A stretch of DNA of 64,000 nucleotides, taken from assembly GCF_030409235.1 (NCBI RefSeq), contig NZ_JAUFPO010000005.1, forward strand, positions 124,001 to 188,000. Reading direction: 5' to 3'. Each line of letters begins with the position of its first letter. Position 1 is the stretch's first letter. Origin of the DNA: Halomonas almeriensis (GTDB taxonomy: Bacteria > Pseudomonadota > Gammaproteobacteria > Pseudomonadales > Halomonadaceae). Position numbers and translations under genes: made by a program. The notes under the pieces were generated by a model. It did not search any database. It had not been told where the DNA came from and saw nothing but the letters and a program-made list of their open reading frames with translations. Positions 17,070-26,707 of the stretch are shown here, piece after piece.

Positions 17070-18644
17070 ATGACCGATACTTCGACTCCGACGCCCCGCC
17101 CGGTAGCCCTGATCATCCTCGACGGTTACGGCCATAATCCGGATGCCGAGCACAATGCCGTGCAGGCAGCCCACACCCCCAACATGGACCGCCTGTGGGC
17201 CGAGCGCCCGCATGCCCTGCTGAACACCGACGGCCGCCATGTCGGCCTGCCGGACGGCCAGATGGGAAACTCGGAAGTCGGCCACATGAACCTCGGCGCC
17301 GGACGTGTCGTCTACCAGGACTTCACGCGCATCACCAAAGCCATCGAGGACGACGAACTGGCCACCAATGCGGTGCTGACCGATGCCATCGATGCCGCCG
17401 TGAGCGCCGATCGAGCCGTCCACCTGCTGGGGCTGTTGTCGCCGGGGGGCGTGCACAGCCATGAAGACCACATCCTGGCCATGGCCGAGCTGGCCGCCCA
17501 GCGCGGCGCCCAACGCATCTACCTGCATGCCTTCCTGGATGGCCGCGACACCGCGCCCAAGAGCGCCCACGCCTCCATCGAACGCGCCAACGCCCGACTG
17601 GCCGAGCTGGTCGGCGCCGGCAATGGCTTTGTGGCCTCGCTGATCGGCCGCTACTTCGCGCTGGACCGCGACAACCGCTGGGACCGCGTCGAGCAGGCCT
17701 ATCGCCTGATCACCGAGGGCCATGCGGCGCATCACGCCGAGAGTGCCGAGGCCGGCCTGCAGGCGGCCTACGAGCGCGATGAAACCGACGAGTTCGTCAG
17801 CGCCACCGCCATCACCCCGACAGGCTCGCCCGTGGCGCTGCAGGACGGCGATGCCGCCCTGTTCATGAACTTCCGCGCCGACCGGGCCCGCGAGCTGACC
17901 CGCGCCTTCGTGCTGGACGACTTCGACGGCTTCCAGCGCCGCACCCGCCCCAGCCTGGCCAACGGCAGCCTGGTCACCATGACCCAGTATGCCGCCGACA
18001 TTCCGGCCCCGGCCGCTTTTCCGCCCAACGACCTGCCCAACACCCTGGGCGAGGTCATGGAACAGCGTGAGCTCAACCAGCTGCGCATCGCCGAGACGGA
18101 AAAGTACGCGCATGTCACCTTCTTTTTCTCCGGCGGTCGCGAGGCCGAGTTCCAGGGCGAAACGCGCATCCTCGTGCCCTCGCCCCAGGACGTGAGGACC
18201 TATGACGAGAAGCCGGAGATGAGCGCCGTCGAGGTCACCGACAAGCTGATCGCCGCCATCGAGTCCGGCACCTTCGACCTGATGGTCTGCAACTACGCCA
18301 ATGGTGACATGGTCGGCCATACCGGCGACTTCGACGCCGCCGTGGCGGCCATCGAAGCCGTGGATGCCTGCGTCGGCCGCGTGGTCGAGGCCATCGAGAA
18401 GGCGGGTGGCGCCTGTCTGATCACTGCCGATCACGGCAACGCCGAACAGATGGTCCACCCACAGACCGGCGCGCCGCAGACCGCCCACACCACCTTCCAG
18501 GTGCCCCTGATCTATGTGGGTGAGCGTCAGAAACGTCTGCTCGATGATGGCAGCCTGTGCGACCTCGCCCCGACACTGCTGGCCATGATGGACCAGCCGG
18601 TGCCCGAGGAGATGACCGGCCGGACTCTGATCACAGCACCGTGA
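17070..18644 (+). CDS. gpmI: 2,3-bisphosphoglycerate-independent phosphoglycerate mutase
   Basis: Interconverts 3- and 2-phosphoglycerate in glycolysis/gluconeogenesis using two Mn ions. 524 residues. Metal ligands are in [10 protein letters not shown], the nucleophilic Ser in [17 protein letters not shown] (about residue 67), and further ligands in [14 protein letters not shown] and [12 protein letters not shown]. An ACGAGG ribosome site at 17057-17062 supports the start. Its stop overlaps the GTG start of envC (GTGA), and ctp follows, the conserved gpmI-envC-ctp order. Confidence 0.97.
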   Translation: MTDTSTPTPRPVALIILDGYGHNPDAEHNAVQAAHTPNMDRLWAERPHALLNTDGRHVGLPDGQMGNSEVGHMNLGAGRVVYQDFTRITKAIEDDELATNAVLTDAIDAAVSADRAVHLLGLLSPGGVHSHEDHILAMAELAAQRGAQRIYLHAFLDGRDTAPKSAHASIERANARLAELVGAGNGFVASLIGRYFALDRDNRWDRVEQAYRLITEGHAAHHAESAEAGLQAAYERDETDEFVSATAITPTGSPVALQDGDAALFMNFRADRARELTRAFVLDDFDGFQRRTRPSLANGSLVTMTQYAADIPAPAAFPPNDLPNTLGEVMEQRELNQLRIAETEKYAHVTFFFSGGREAEFQGETRILVPSPQDVRTYDEKPEMSAVEVTDKLIAAIESGTFDLMVCNYANGDMVGHTGDFDAAVAAIEAVDACVGRVVEAIEKAGGACLITADHGNAEQMVHPQTGAPQTAHTTFQVPLIYVGERQKRLLDDGSLCDLAPTLLAMMDQPVPEEMTGRTLITAP

Positions 18645-19837
18645 CTCGGCTGGCCCTGACCTCTACGCCCTCGCGGCAGCGCCGGTGGCGGGTGCGATAT
18701 GTCGCGGGCATGCTGATCGCTGTGCTGGCTCTGATGGGCGCCGGCCCATCACCGGTGCTTGCCGTGAGCGAGGAGCGTGAGGCGCAGCAGCGTCTCGATG
18801 ACATCGGCGAGCGCATACAGGATGTCACCCGCGAGCTCGACGCCACTCGGCAGGCGCGCGACGAGGCCAGCCAGGCGCTGCGCGACATCGAGACCTCGCT
18901 GGCCGAGACCCACCGGCGCCTGGACGACATCCAGGCCCGGCGGCGAGCCCTGCGTGACGAGGTCGTGGCGCTCGAGGAGCGGCGCGCCAGCCTGGAGGCG
19001 GAACGCGAGCAGCAACTGGCCGCCCTGGCGCAACAGATGGACGCCCTCTATCGGCTGGGCCTAACGCCTCAGCTCAAGCTGTTGCTCAACCAGGACGACC
19101 CAGGCCGCCTCGATCGCCTGCAGACCTATCTCAACCGCCTGGCCGAGGCGCGCAACCAGCGTCTCGAGGAGCTCGACAAGCTGGACACAGCCCTCGACGA
19201 CAACCAGCAGCAACTCGACGAACGCGGTCGCCAGCTCGACACGCTGGCCGCCGAGCTGAAGGAGCGCTCGGCCGAACTGGCCAGCCAGATGGACAAACGC
19301 GAGGCCCTGGTCGCCGATCTCAATGAGCGCTACGACTCCAGGCAAGCACGCCTCTCGGCGCTCGACGCAGAGCAGGAGCAGGCCGAACGGGTCCTGCAGG
19401 AAGTCCAGGAGCGTGTGGCGCGGCTGGAGCGGCCACCGCCCTCCACGGCGATCGGTGAAACCCGCGGCGACCTGCCCTGGCCGGTACAGGGCCAGCTCAC
19501 CTCGGTCTTTCACCAGGGACGCGGGGTGCATCGCAATGGCATGATGATCCGCGCCTCCGCCGGCACCGCCGTCAACGCCGTGCATGCCGGCCGGGTAGTA
19601 TTCGCCGACTGGATGCGGGGCTTCGGCAACCTGCTGATCATCGACCACGGGGATGGCGTCATGACCCTGCATGCGCACCTCAGCCACTTCACGGCCGAGG
19701 TCGGCGCAGCGGTCCAGGCCGGCCAGCGCATTGGCGCGGTGGGCGTCTCCGGTGGCCAGGCATCCCCGGGACTCTACTTCGAGGTACGCCGTGCCGGCGA
19801 TCCCATCGATCCGCAGAGTTGGATCGCCAGCCGCTGA
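18641..19837 (+). CDS. envC: Murein hydrolase activator EnvC
   Basis: 398 residues: an N-terminal signal sequence ([21 protein letters not shown], cleavage after about residue 40), a long coiled coil of two helical stretches (about 45-270, very rich in Glu, Arg, Gln and Leu), and a C-terminal LytM/M23 domain from [13 protein letters not shown]. The LytM zinc site is degenerate: the HxxxD motif is replaced (VHRNGMMI) and the final histidine motif reads GLYFEVR. This is typical of EnvC, which activates AmiA/AmiB amidases at the septum rather than cutting murein itself. GTG start within the gpmI stop, so translation is probably coupled. Confidence 0.93.
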   Translation: MTRLALTSTPSRQRRWRVRYVAGMLIAVLALMGAGPSPVLAVSEEREAQQRLDDIGERIQDVTRELDATRQARDEASQALRDIETSLAETHRRLDDIQARRRALRDEVVALEERRASLEAEREQQLAALAQQMDALYRLGLTPQLKLLLNQDDPGRLDRLQTYLNRLAEARNQRLEELDKLDTALDDNQQQLDERGRQLDTLAAELKERSAELASQMDKREALVADLNERYDSRQARLSALDAEQEQAERVLQEVQERVARLERPPPSTAIGETRGDLPWPVQGQLTSVFHQGRGVHRNGMMIRASAGTAVNAVHAGRVVFADWMRGFGNLLIIDHGDGVMTLHAHLSHFTAEVGAAVQAGQRIGAVGVSGGQASPGLYFEVRRAGDPIDPQSWIASR

Positions 19838-19974
19838 CGTCGCCCGCTGATGTCGCCCGCTGCCGGGAACTGGCGGCGCGCTGGAGCGAAACGTCGGGAA
19901 GCCGCGGTGATTGTTTTCCTGGCCCCCCTGGTCACGCTATGCTGGCCCCATCTTCACGAACTGCGAGACACCGC

Positions 19975-21276
19975 ATGTCCCTACGCCCCGCTGGCCAAGC
20001 CCCTGTATGGCGCCGCCTGATCACGATCTGGCTCCCCGTCTGCCTGCTGTTGGCTCCGCTGACTAGCGTGATGGCGCAGGAGGGCCAGCAAGAGGACGAT
20101 TTGCCGGTCGCCGAGATCCAGGCCTTTGCCGAGATATTCGAACGCATCAAGCGGGCCTATGTGGAAGAGGTCGACGATGCCACCCTGCTGCAGAATGCCA
20201 TGCGCGGCATGCTCAGCGAGCTCGACCCGCACTCGGCCTATCTGGACAGCGAGGCCTACGAAAGCCTGCGCGAGTCGACCCAGGGCGAATTCGGCGGCGT
20301 CGGCATCGAGGTCGGCAAGCGCGATGGGCAGCTCACCGTGATCACCCCCATCGACGACACGCCGGCGTTCGAGGCCGGCCTGCAGGCCCAGGACAGCATC
20401 CTGCGCATCGATGACACGCCCACCGAGGGCCTGTCGCTGCAGGAGGCAGTCGACCTGATGCGCGGCGAGCCCGGCACACAGGTTCGCCTGACCATCATGC
20501 GCAGCGGTGAGGACGGGCCTCGCAACATCACCCTGGAGCGCGAGATCATTCGCACCCAGAGCGTCAAGCACGACATGCTCTCGCCGGGCTATGGTTACCT
20601 GCGCATCAGCCAGTTCCAGACCCGCACCGCCGACCAGGTCGTCAATGCGCTCAACGAACTGACCGAAGAGCAAGCGCTTCAGGGGCTGGTGCTCGACCTG
20701 CGCAACAACCCCGGGGGCGTGCTGCAGGCCGCGGTCGACGTGGCCGATGCCTTCATGCGCGAGGGCCGTATCGTCTATACCGAAGGCCGGCTGCCCGACA
20801 GCGAGCTCAGCTTCTCCGCCCACAGCCAGACCGTGGCCCCCGAGGTCCCCCTGGTCATTCTGATCAATGGCGGCAGTGCCTCGGCGGCGGAAATCGTCGC
20901 CGGTGCCCTCCAGGATCAGCGCCGCGGCGTGGTGATGGGCACCCAGAGCTTCGGCAAGGGATCGGTGCAGCAGATCATGCCGCTGGGCGAAAACGAAGCT
21001 CTCAAGCTGACCACGGCGCGCTATTACACGCCCGACGGCCGTTCCATCCAGGCCCAGGGCATCGAGCCGGATGTGCGGGTGGTGCGCGGCCGCCTAGAGG
21101 TGGCCCAGGACAACGGCCTGCAGGTCCGTGAGGCCGATCTGGATGGCCACCTGGCGGGCAATGGCGATGACGACGCTGACAGCCGCCTGAATGCCCGCCT
21201 GCGGGACGACTACCAACTGGGCGAGGCGCTGAACCTGCTCAAGGCGCTGAACGTTCTGGAAGAGCGCAAGCGCTGA
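19975..21276 (+). CDS. Carboxyl-terminal processing protease (S41 family)
   Basis: 433-residue periplasmic serine protease. Signal sequence about residues 1-35 (LITIWLPVCLLLAPLTSVMA). A PDZ domain covers roughly 95-170 (GGVGIEVGKRDGQLTVITP). The S41 domain has the catalytic Ser in LINGGSASAAEIVAGAL (about residue 300) and the catalytic Lys in SFGKGSVQ (about 327). It probably trims periplasmic or cell-wall proteins. The start MSLRPAGQ is preferred to the longer frame because it places the signal peptide at the N terminus. Third gene of gpmI-envC-ctp, 137 nt after envC. Confidence 0.94.
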   Translation: MSLRPAGQAPVWRRLITIWLPVCLLLAPLTSVMAQEGQQEDDLPVAEIQAFAEIFERIKRAYVEEVDDATLLQNAMRGMLSELDPHSAYLDSEAYESLRESTQGEFGGVGIEVGKRDGQLTVITPIDDTPAFEAGLQAQDSILRIDDTPTEGLSLQEAVDLMRGEPGTQVRLTIMRSGEDGPRNITLEREIIRTQSVKHDMLSPGYGYLRISQFQTRTADQVVNALNELTEEQALQGLVLDLRNNPGGVLQAAVDVADAFMREGRIVYTEGRLPDSELSFSAHSQTVAPEVPLVILINGGSASAAEIVAGALQDQRRGVVMGTQSFGKGSVQQIMPLGENEALKLTTARYYTPDGRSIQAQGIEPDVRVVRGRLEVAQDNGLQVREADLDGHLAGNGDDDADSRLNARLRDDYQLGEALNLLKALNVLEERKR

Positions 21277-21282
21277 GCCCGC

Positions 21283-22518
21283 TCAACGGCAGCTGGCGGG
21301 CAGGCGCCCGCGGCGCCCGGCCGCCTGCTGCATCAAGAGGCGCTTGAGCGGCCCCAGCCGGTCGACGCTGCTGAGCCCGAGATTGCGGGCCAGCGTCCAG
21401 GCCGGGTGCCGGGTACCGAACAGCACCCGGAAGGCATCCATCAGTCGCAGCATCAGCGCGTTGTCGCCGCGCCGTCGGCGTGCATAGCGCGCCAGCCAGA
21501 CCTCATCGCCCAAGCCCAGCCCCCGCCGCCGGGCCACCAGCAACTCTTCGGCCAGCACGGCCACATCCATCAGCCCCAGGTTGGCCCCCTGACCCGCCAG
21601 GGGGTGAATGCTGTGGGCCGCATCGCCGACCAGCGCCAGCCCGGGCCGCGTGTATTGTTCAGCATGCCGCTGCGTCAGGGCAAAGCTCACCGCCGAATCG
21701 ACCACGTCGACTTGCCCCAGACAGGCGTCGATGCCCGAGCGCAGCTCCGTTCCCAACGCTTCCGACGATAGCCCGGTGAGATGCTCGGCGCGGTCCGGCG
21801 AGGTCGACCAGACAATCGAACAGTGGCGGGCGTGCTCGTCCAGCGTCAGCGGCAGGAAGGCCAGGGGACCATCGGCCAGAAAGGCCTGGCGCGCCACACC
21901 ATCATGCGGGCGTTCGGTTTGCACCGTGGTAACCACCGCCACCTGGCCGGTGTCGGCGGCGCGAGTGTTGATGCCGGCCATGTCGCGCAGCGGCGAGCGT
22001 GCTCCGTCAGCGGCCACCACCAGGGGCGCCGCCAGACGGCTGCCGTCCGCCAGTGTCACCACCGAGGTGGCCTGCTCCCTGGAGAACTCGGCCACCCTCG
22101 CCGCAAAGCGCCGCTGCACACTGGGCAGGGCCGCCAGGCGGGCCTCCAGCGCCGCCAGCACCACCGCATTTTCCACAATATGCCCAAGAACCGGCAACCC
22201 CGCCTGATCGGCTGAAAAGCGGATCTCACCGGAGCCCTCGGCGTCCCAGACCTGCATGTGGTGATAGGGCGTGACCCGCCGCTGCTGCATCGCTTGCCAA
22301 ATCCCAAGCCCCTCGAGCAGACGCTGCGAGACGGGCGTCAAAGCACTGACACGCGGATCGGCAGCGCCTCGGCCGGCGGCTTCGGCATCCACGGGACCCT
22401 CGCGGGCGTCCATCAGGGTCACGTCGACACCGGCCTGACCCAACAGGCAGGCCAGGGTCGCGCCGACCATTCCTGCACCGACGATTATGACTTCACTCTC
22501 TGCCGTTTCAGACGTCAT
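21283..22518 (-). CDS. ubiI: FAD-dependent ubiquinone-biosynthesis hydroxylase, UbiI/VisC type
   Basis: 411-residue flavin monooxygenase of the UbiH/COQ6 family. FAD motifs: the N-terminal VIIVGAGMVGATLACLLGQ, VVAADGARSPLRD and ALVGDAAHSIHPLAGQGANL. It probably hydroxylates the quinone ring; position (C5 as UbiI or another carbon) is inferred from its place after ubiH. Start chosen at 22518 because AGGAAGGA lies just before it; an ATG at 22563 overlaps the ubiH stop as ATGA, so translation may be coupled either way. Confidence 0.88.
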   Translation of the reverse strand: MTSETAESEVIIVGAGMVGATLACLLGQAGVDVTLMDAREGPVDAEAAGRGAADPRVSALTPVSQRLLEGLGIWQAMQQRRVTPYHHMQVWDAEGSGEIRFSADQAGLPVLGHIVENAVVLAALEARLAALPSVQRRFAARVAEFSREQATSVVTLADGSRLAAPLVVAADGARSPLRDMAGINTRAADTGQVAVVTTVQTERPHDGVARQAFLADGPLAFLPLTLDEHARHCSIVWSTSPDRAEHLTGLSSEALGTELRSGIDACLGQVDVVDSAVSFALTQRHAEQYTRPGLALVGDAAHSIHPLAGQGANLGLMDVAVLAEELLVARRRGLGLGDEVWLARYARRRRGDNALMLRLMDAFRVLFGTRHPAWTLARNLGLSSVDRLGPLKRLLMQQAAGRRGRLPASCR

Positions 22519-22559
22519 CGCTTGTCCTTCCTGTGCATCCTGACTGTTGACCCGACCGT

Positions 22560-23783
22560 TCATCGCTCCAGGCCCATGGCGCGTCGCCCCAGGGTACGGC
22601 GCAACGGACCGACCAGGTTGAGCCCCATCAGCCCCGCTGCTCGTGCGTGCGACAACAGCGGGTGATCACGCCCGAAGAGCCGCACCAGGCCATCGCTGAA
22701 ACGAATGACGTTATCCCGGTCGTTACGGCGTCGCGCCTCGAAGTCGTCAAGGGTCGCCTTGGCACCGGGCGCCACTCCCTCCACGCGCCCGGCTTCGATG
22801 GCGCCCACCAGATCCATGACACCACGCAGCGCCAGATTGAAGCCCTGGCCGGCTACCGGATGCAAGGCGTGCGCCGCATTGCCCATCACGGCAAGGCCGG
22901 GGCGAATGCTTTCACTGGCCGTTACCAGGGAAAGCGGGTAGGTGTAACGCTTGCCGATGCGCCGGAAACGACCCGCTCTGTCACCGAAAGTCGCCTGCAG
23001 CTTCGCCAGGAAGTCCGCCTCGCTCAAGGCTAGTGCCGCCTGTTCGGCCCCCGCCTCGAAGGTCCAGACCAGTTCCATGCGCTGCCCGGCGAGGGGCAGC
23101 AGGGCAATGGGGCCCGAGGGGCTGAAACGCTCATAGGCCATGCCCTGATGCGCTCGGTCGACCTCGACAGTGGCGATGACCGCCACTTGTTCATAGGACG
23201 CCTCGTGGCTGTCGATGCCCAGCCGCTCCTTGAGTCCGGAACGCCCCCCATCCGCCAGCACGGTCAGCCCGGCCTCCAGCCGCTCACCGCTGGAAAGTTG
23301 CATGCGGTGGCCGTTATCGGTGGCCTCAATGGCCTCCACCCTGGCCGGGCAGTACCAGTCCAGCGGTAACGTCTGGAGTCGACGGTGCAACACCCGGCCC
23401 ATCCAGGCATTAGGGATCACATGCCCCATGGCCGTGTCACCAAACTCCTCGGCGCGCAGGCGAGTCACCCCCAGCCGACCCTGCTCGCTGACGTGAATGC
23501 AGCGAATCGGCGTTGCGCGTTCGGCCATCGCCTCCCACAGCCCCAGGCTGTCGAAGTGATGCGACGACCCCAGGGAAATGGCACTGGCCCGGGCATCGAA
23601 GCTGGGCTGCCAGGGGGTCTCGAGATCCTCGGGCAGGGGCGCCGCTTCGATCACCGCCACGCTGGTGCCGTGGCGCTGCATCATCGGCGCCAGGGCAGCC
23701 CCCAGGCTGGCACCCACCAGGCCGCCGCCGATGATCGCAATATCCGCCTGGTGCCAGGCGTCGTGGGCAGGGGAATGGTTCAT
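22560..23783 (-). CDS. ubiH: 2-octaprenyl-6-methoxyphenol hydroxylase
   Basis: 407-residue flavoprotein of the UbiH family for hydroxylation of the ubiquinone ring. Dinucleotide motif ADIAIIGGGLVGASLGAAL, substrate-side TVLADGGRSGLKERLG, and the UbiH-style MGNAAHALHPVAGQGFNLALR (Asn where UbiI has Asp). The ATG at 23781-23783 has GGAG 6 nt upstream. Upstream, where pepP normally sits, there is only a 447-nt gap. Confidence 0.93.
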   Translation of the reverse strand: MNHSPAHDAWHQADIAIIGGGLVGASLGAALAPMMQRHGTSVAVIEAAPLPEDLETPWQPSFDARASAISLGSSHHFDSLGLWEAMAERATPIRCIHVSEQGRLGVTRLRAEEFGDTAMGHVIPNAWMGRVLHRRLQTLPLDWYCPARVEAIEATDNGHRMQLSSGERLEAGLTVLADGGRSGLKERLGIDSHEASYEQVAVIATVEVDRAHQGMAYERFSPSGPIALLPLAGQRMELVWTFEAGAEQAALALSEADFLAKLQATFGDRAGRFRRIGKRYTYPLSLVTASESIRPGLAVMGNAAHALHPVAGQGFNLALRGVMDLVGAIEAGRVEGVAPGAKATLDDFEARRRNDRDNVIRFSDGLVRLFGRDHPLLSHARAAGLMGLNLVGPLRRTLGRRAMGLER

Positions 23784-24230
23784 GCCAGGCTCCATAATTT
23801 CATAACGTACATTACATAAAGCATCGAAACCTCAGCCTGCTAACGGTTAAAGACTGACCAAATGCTCCCTCAATAAAGCCTTCCGGAGGCAAGCCATTGC
23901 CGACCCGACGCGCACATCCCGTGTGCCCCGCCCCATGGCAATCGACACCGGACGCCTGAAGCGGCCGGTGACAGTTGAAGACATCCGTGAGGGAGTGAGG
24001 CATGCCATCCGCTGATGGGGCGGAAAGCGGCCATGGAAGGCGCCACCTTCCATGCAGGACGGTGGGGACTGCGACGGCGCGATCAGGCCCCTGGCAGGCG
24101 GCCCGACCGCGCGTCAGCGCCCGCCATGCGGGTGTTCGGCCGCGTGGCGCAAGGACCTGCCCCCATCCCTTCCAAGGTAGCGCAGTGGCCCGCGGTTGTC
24201 CGCCCCGGGGAGGCCAAGGGGCCGCCTAAG
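23784..24230. other. Gene-free gap between ubiH and ygfB
   Basis: 447 nt with no convincing reading frame. Related bacteria have pepP between ygfB and ubiH; I find no recognisable PepP fragment in the conceptual translations here. The stretch holds one clear hairpin at 24032-24054 (CATGGAAGG, 5-nt loop, CCTTCCATG) and an AT-richer segment at about 23795-23860 that probably carries the ubiH promoter. Confidence 0.6.
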
Positions 24231-24812
24231 TCAGTGTGCGGGGCCCTGCTGCTCGGCCTGTTCCACCTGGGGCTGCCCGGGGTGCTGCTCGGTGTAGAGC
24301 ATCATGGCAGCCATCCGGGCATGCTCGGTCAGGGCGAAAAGATCATTCTCGTTCTCGCTGCTGTCGTCGATATCGGTCTCGATATCAGTCAGCCCCGCCA
24401 GGTCGTCGATGGCCTCGCGCAAGGCCTCGGACCACTGTTTGCGCGGCTCCTCGCCGGCATCGCGGACCACCTCCAGAAAGCCCAGCGTCCAGTCCTGCAG
24501 GCCCTGGGCTCGCTCCGCCAGGGAAAACAGCTCATCCGGCAACAGGGGCTCGTAATTCATTTCCGCCGCAGAGAGGGCTTCCAGGGTATGGCGACGCCAG
24601 CCCAGCAGCTGCTCCGCCGAGGCTTCATCACGGGGCTGCTCGACGCCCAGGTTGTAGCAGACCATCTGCAGCCAGCCGGCGGCATCCAGGTCCTGCAGCG
24701 CTAGCGAGGCGCACAGGCGACCATCCAGAAACGCTGGCGCCTGCATGCTGCCATGCAGCAGGAAGATATCGGCAATCGAGGAAAAGTCCGGGCGTTCGTT
24801 GATCAGTGACAT
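24231..24812 (-). CDS. ygfB: UPF0149 family protein YgfB
   Basis: 193-residue helical protein of the YgfB/YecA family. Recognisable parts: SIADIFLLHGSMQAPAFLDG, RRHTLEALSAAEMNYEPLLPD, the ALREAIDDLAGLTDIETD stretch and MAAMMLYTEQHP. The C-terminal tail is Gln/Glu-rich. In Pseudomonas a homologue modulates transcription through AlpA, but the role in general is unclear. A CAGGAA ribosome site supports the start. Divergent from zapA, as in E. coli. Confidence 0.92.
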   Translation of the reverse strand: MSLINERPDFSSIADIFLLHGSMQAPAFLDGRLCASLALQDLDAAGWLQMVCYNLGVEQPRDEASAEQLLGWRRHTLEALSAAEMNYEPLLPDELFSLAERAQGLQDWTLGFLEVVRDAGEEPRKQWSEALREAIDDLAGLTDIETDIDDSSENENDLFALTEHARMAAMMLYTEQHPGQPQVEQAEQQGPAH

Positions 24813-24946
24813 ATCGCGATTCCTGGAAGAGCGCCTGGCGCGTTGACCGCACTTGAGGCGCTCTCTTATAGTGACTGAAACTCGTATACACCCAGATGTT
24901 AACGCATCGTCCCCCCGAGACGCGCCCTCGGCCCTCCGGAGCATCC

Positions 24947-25264
24947 ATGAGCGACTCTTCTAGGCCTACCATCGACATCACGCTACTGGAACGCCAGTAC
25001 ACCATTGCCTGCCCGCCGGAAGAAGAAGACAAGCTCGAGCGGGCCGCGCGCTACCTCGACCGCGCCATGCAGGGCATTCATTCCCAGGGCAAGGTCATGG
25101 ATCGCGAAAAGGTCGCCATCATGGCAGCGCTGAACATAGCCAACGAGCTGCTGGAGACCCACGATGAGCAGCGCCTCGGCGAACAGAACCTCAGCGAGCT
25201 GAGCGAGCGCCTCGACAAGGCCCTGAGCCAGACCTCACCCAAGCGGGAGGGTCACGCGGACTGA
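24947..25264 (+). CDS. zapA: Cell division protein ZapA
   Basis: 105-residue FtsZ-associated protein that bundles FtsZ filaments at mid-cell. The N-terminal part has TIDITLLERQYTIACPPEEE. The C-terminal part is a coiled coil (ERAARYLDRAMQGI, MAALNIANELLE). GGAG at 24938-24941 supports the start. The zapA-ssrS-fthC order is conserved in gammaproteobacteria. Confidence 0.95.
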   Translation: MSDSSRPTIDITLLERQYTIACPPEEEDKLERAARYLDRAMQGIHSQGKVMDREKVAIMAALNIANELLETHDEQRLGEQNLSELSERLDKALSQTSPKREGHAD

Positions 25265-25316
25265 TCCCTACCTCATTCGCGCCCAACATCAAGCATTATT
25301 TCCCTGGTTCGCGACT

Positions 25317-25344
25317 TTGGCCAAATGCCTGCCTCTGCTAGGAT
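25317..25344 (+). promoter_or_regulatory. Promoter of 6S RNA
   Basis: TTGGCC, 16-nt spacer, TAGGAT, placing the transcription start at about 25350, just where the 6S RNA structure begins. Confidence 0.65.
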
Positions 25345-25349
25345 AGAAA

Positions 25350-25534
25350 TGTTCCCTGGAGGGTTAGCCAGTCATTATCGTCCCTCGAGCCTATGAGCAT
25401 TACCCAGGGGGCCAATTGCTAGCCGAACCCGTGTGCATGTCCGTGAGACGGAAAGCCTGACGGTTCGGCTGCGGCCACCCACCTTGAACCAATGGGTTCA
25501 AGGGCCAGAATGACAGCGGCTCTCCGGGGAACTT
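25350..25534 (+). ncRNA. ssrS: 6S RNA
   Basis: Located between zapA and fthC, the conserved place of ssrS, and about 184 nt long (E. coli 183-184). The most conserved block, CACCTTGAACC followed by GGGTTCAAGGG, is at about 25481-25505. The 5' end (GTTCCCTGGAGGG, from 25351) pairs with the 3' end (CTCTCCGGGGAAC, to 25532) to close the long stem that mimics open promoter DNA and binds sigma70-RNA polymerase. Its 3' neighbour fthC is probably co-transcribed, as in E. coli. Confidence 0.92.
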
Positions 25535-25557
25535 CATCGCTCGGGAAAGGCGGACAC

Positions 25558-25594
25558 AATCGCCGAGCATAGTGACGCACCAGGCACACGGAGC
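25558..25594 (+). repeat. Dispersed 37-nt repeat, copy A
   Basis: Matches 32 of 37 positions of the sequence at 60328-60364. The common core includes CGAGCATAGTGA and CACGGAGC. Here it ends two bases before the fthC start codon and supplies its GGAG ribosome site. Confidence 0.65.
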
Positions 25595-25596
25595 CT

Positions 25597-26208
25597 ATGC
25601 CGGACACCACGCTTCCCACGACCCGCCGCGAGTTGCGACGCGAACTGCGCCGACGCCGGCGTGCCCTCGAGCCTCGCGCCCAACGACGCGCCGCCCAACA
25701 ACTGAGCCAACGGCTTCGGCACTTGCCGGAGGTGTGGCGTGCCCGACGCCTTGCCCTGTATCTGCCCAATGACGGGGAAATCGACCCCTGCGGCCTGCTG
25801 CCATGGTTGAACCAGCGTGGCGCCCGGGCCTATCTGCCCGTACTGCGCCCCCTGGCAAACAACCGCCTATGGTTCGTGCATTATCATGCCGACACGCCCA
25901 TGGTGACCAACCGCTTTGGTATCCCGGAACCGGACACTCGCTACGCGGCGCACCCGGCGCACCGCCAGCCGGCCTGGACACTGGATGTCATCCTCCTGCC
26001 GCTGGTCGGCTTCGATGACCAGGGCCAGCGCATGGGCATGGGCGGTGGTTTCTATGATCGCACCCTGGCCTTTACCCGCCGGCCCGGCCCGCGCCCCAGC
26101 CTGATCGGAGTCGCCCACGACTGTCAGCGGGTCGAGCGCCTGCCGGCCGCTCCCTGGGATGTGCCTCTCGACGCCATTGTCAGCGACCAGCAGCTGCTGC
26201 GCCCCTGA
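25597..26208 (+). CDS. fthC: 5-formyltetrahydrofolate cyclo-ligase
   Basis: Converts 5-formyl-THF to 5,10-methenyl-THF with ATP. 203 residues, very arginine-rich at the N terminus (RRELRRELRRRRRALEP), as in the family. ATP/Mg-binding RMGMGGGFYDRTLA lies near residue 146 and the LPLVGFDDQG turn just before it. Follows 6S RNA, the conserved ssrS-ygfA pairing. Confidence 0.93.
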   Translation: MPDTTLPTTRRELRRELRRRRRALEPRAQRRAAQQLSQRLRHLPEVWRARRLALYLPNDGEIDPCGLLPWLNQRGARAYLPVLRPLANNRLWFVHYHADTPMVTNRFGIPEPDTRYAAHPAHRQPAWTLDVILLPLVGFDDQGQRMGMGGGFYDRTLAFTRRPGPRPSLIGVAHDCQRVERLPAAPWDVPLDAIVSDQQLLRP

Positions 26209-26222
26209 TCCGACCCCATCAC

Positions 26223-26258
26223 GAAAAGGACGGCCCATGCCCGAGCACCGACCGTCCT
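26223..26258 (-). terminator. Rho-independent terminator for the 31-codon gene
   Basis: On the minus strand, AGGACGG and CCGTCCT arms (18-nt loop) followed by TTTT, 48 nt after the stop codon at 26306. The long loop lowers confidence. Confidence 0.5.
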
Positions 26259-26305
26259 GTCAGAGTCTTGATCCTGGCCCGGCAAGTTGACGGCCAATGC
26301 AGCAC

Positions 26306-26401
26306 TCAGTTGCCGGCTAGGGCCTGGGCGTAACCGGTAATCACCACGGCAACCGCGAACAGGGCGACCAGTACCATGACCAGGTCAGGCTTGCGCTTCA
26401 T
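26306..26401 (-). CDS. 31-residue membrane peptide
   Basis: Short gene, MKRKPDLVMV followed by a single hydrophobic helix (LVALFAVAVVITGYAQALAGN). The basic start, one transmembrane span, a strong ribosome site (AAGGAG, 7 nt and more before ATG) and a terminator-like hairpin downstream make it likely to be translated. I do not know a function. It lies between fthC (convergent) and ilvA (same strand, 306 nt upstream). That 306-nt gap holds only an SlmA-site-like palindrome at 26675. Confidence 0.65.
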   Translation of the reverse strand: MKRKPDLVMVLVALFAVAVVITGYAQALAGN

Positions 26402-26674
26402 TCTCCACTCCTTGCGTCGACTGACGATCTTTCGAGGCAGCGCCCGTTGCCCGCCAACCGCTTGAGTAGAACGCACGATCCGGCGGAAACATTGCGTTAC
26501 ATTGCGGCGAAAATCGGCGAAGAGGTCGCGAACCACGCCAACCGGCACGGGCTGCCAATCGGCTGCGAGAGTAGCCGATACGTGCGGTGATGACAATGGC
26601 CGCGTGGCGCCGGGACGCCGATGCAACGAGGGGGTGGGGTGATTCGGGTGCGGGGGCTCGAGCACAGGGCGTGA

Positions 26675-26686
26675 GTGAGTGCTCAC
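26675..26686. promoter_or_regulatory. SlmA-binding-site-like palindrome 1
   Basis: GTGAGTGCTCAC. It fits GTRAGYGCTYAC, and is one base pair from the E. coli SlmA site GTGAGTACTCAC. Lies in the gap between ilvA and the 31-codon gene. Confidence 0.55.
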
Positions 26687-26707
26687 TCTCGCCCTGGAGG
26701 CGTCTCA

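Noticed and set aside
17052..18488. 478-codon minus-strand frame antisense to gpmI
   Set aside because: Composition-driven shadow of gpmI: Gly/His/Val-rich with no recognisable motif.
24015..24704. Plus-strand frame across the ubiH-ygfB gap, considered as a pepP replacement
   Set aside because: It runs antisense through ygfB and its non-overlapping part has no signature of any protein.
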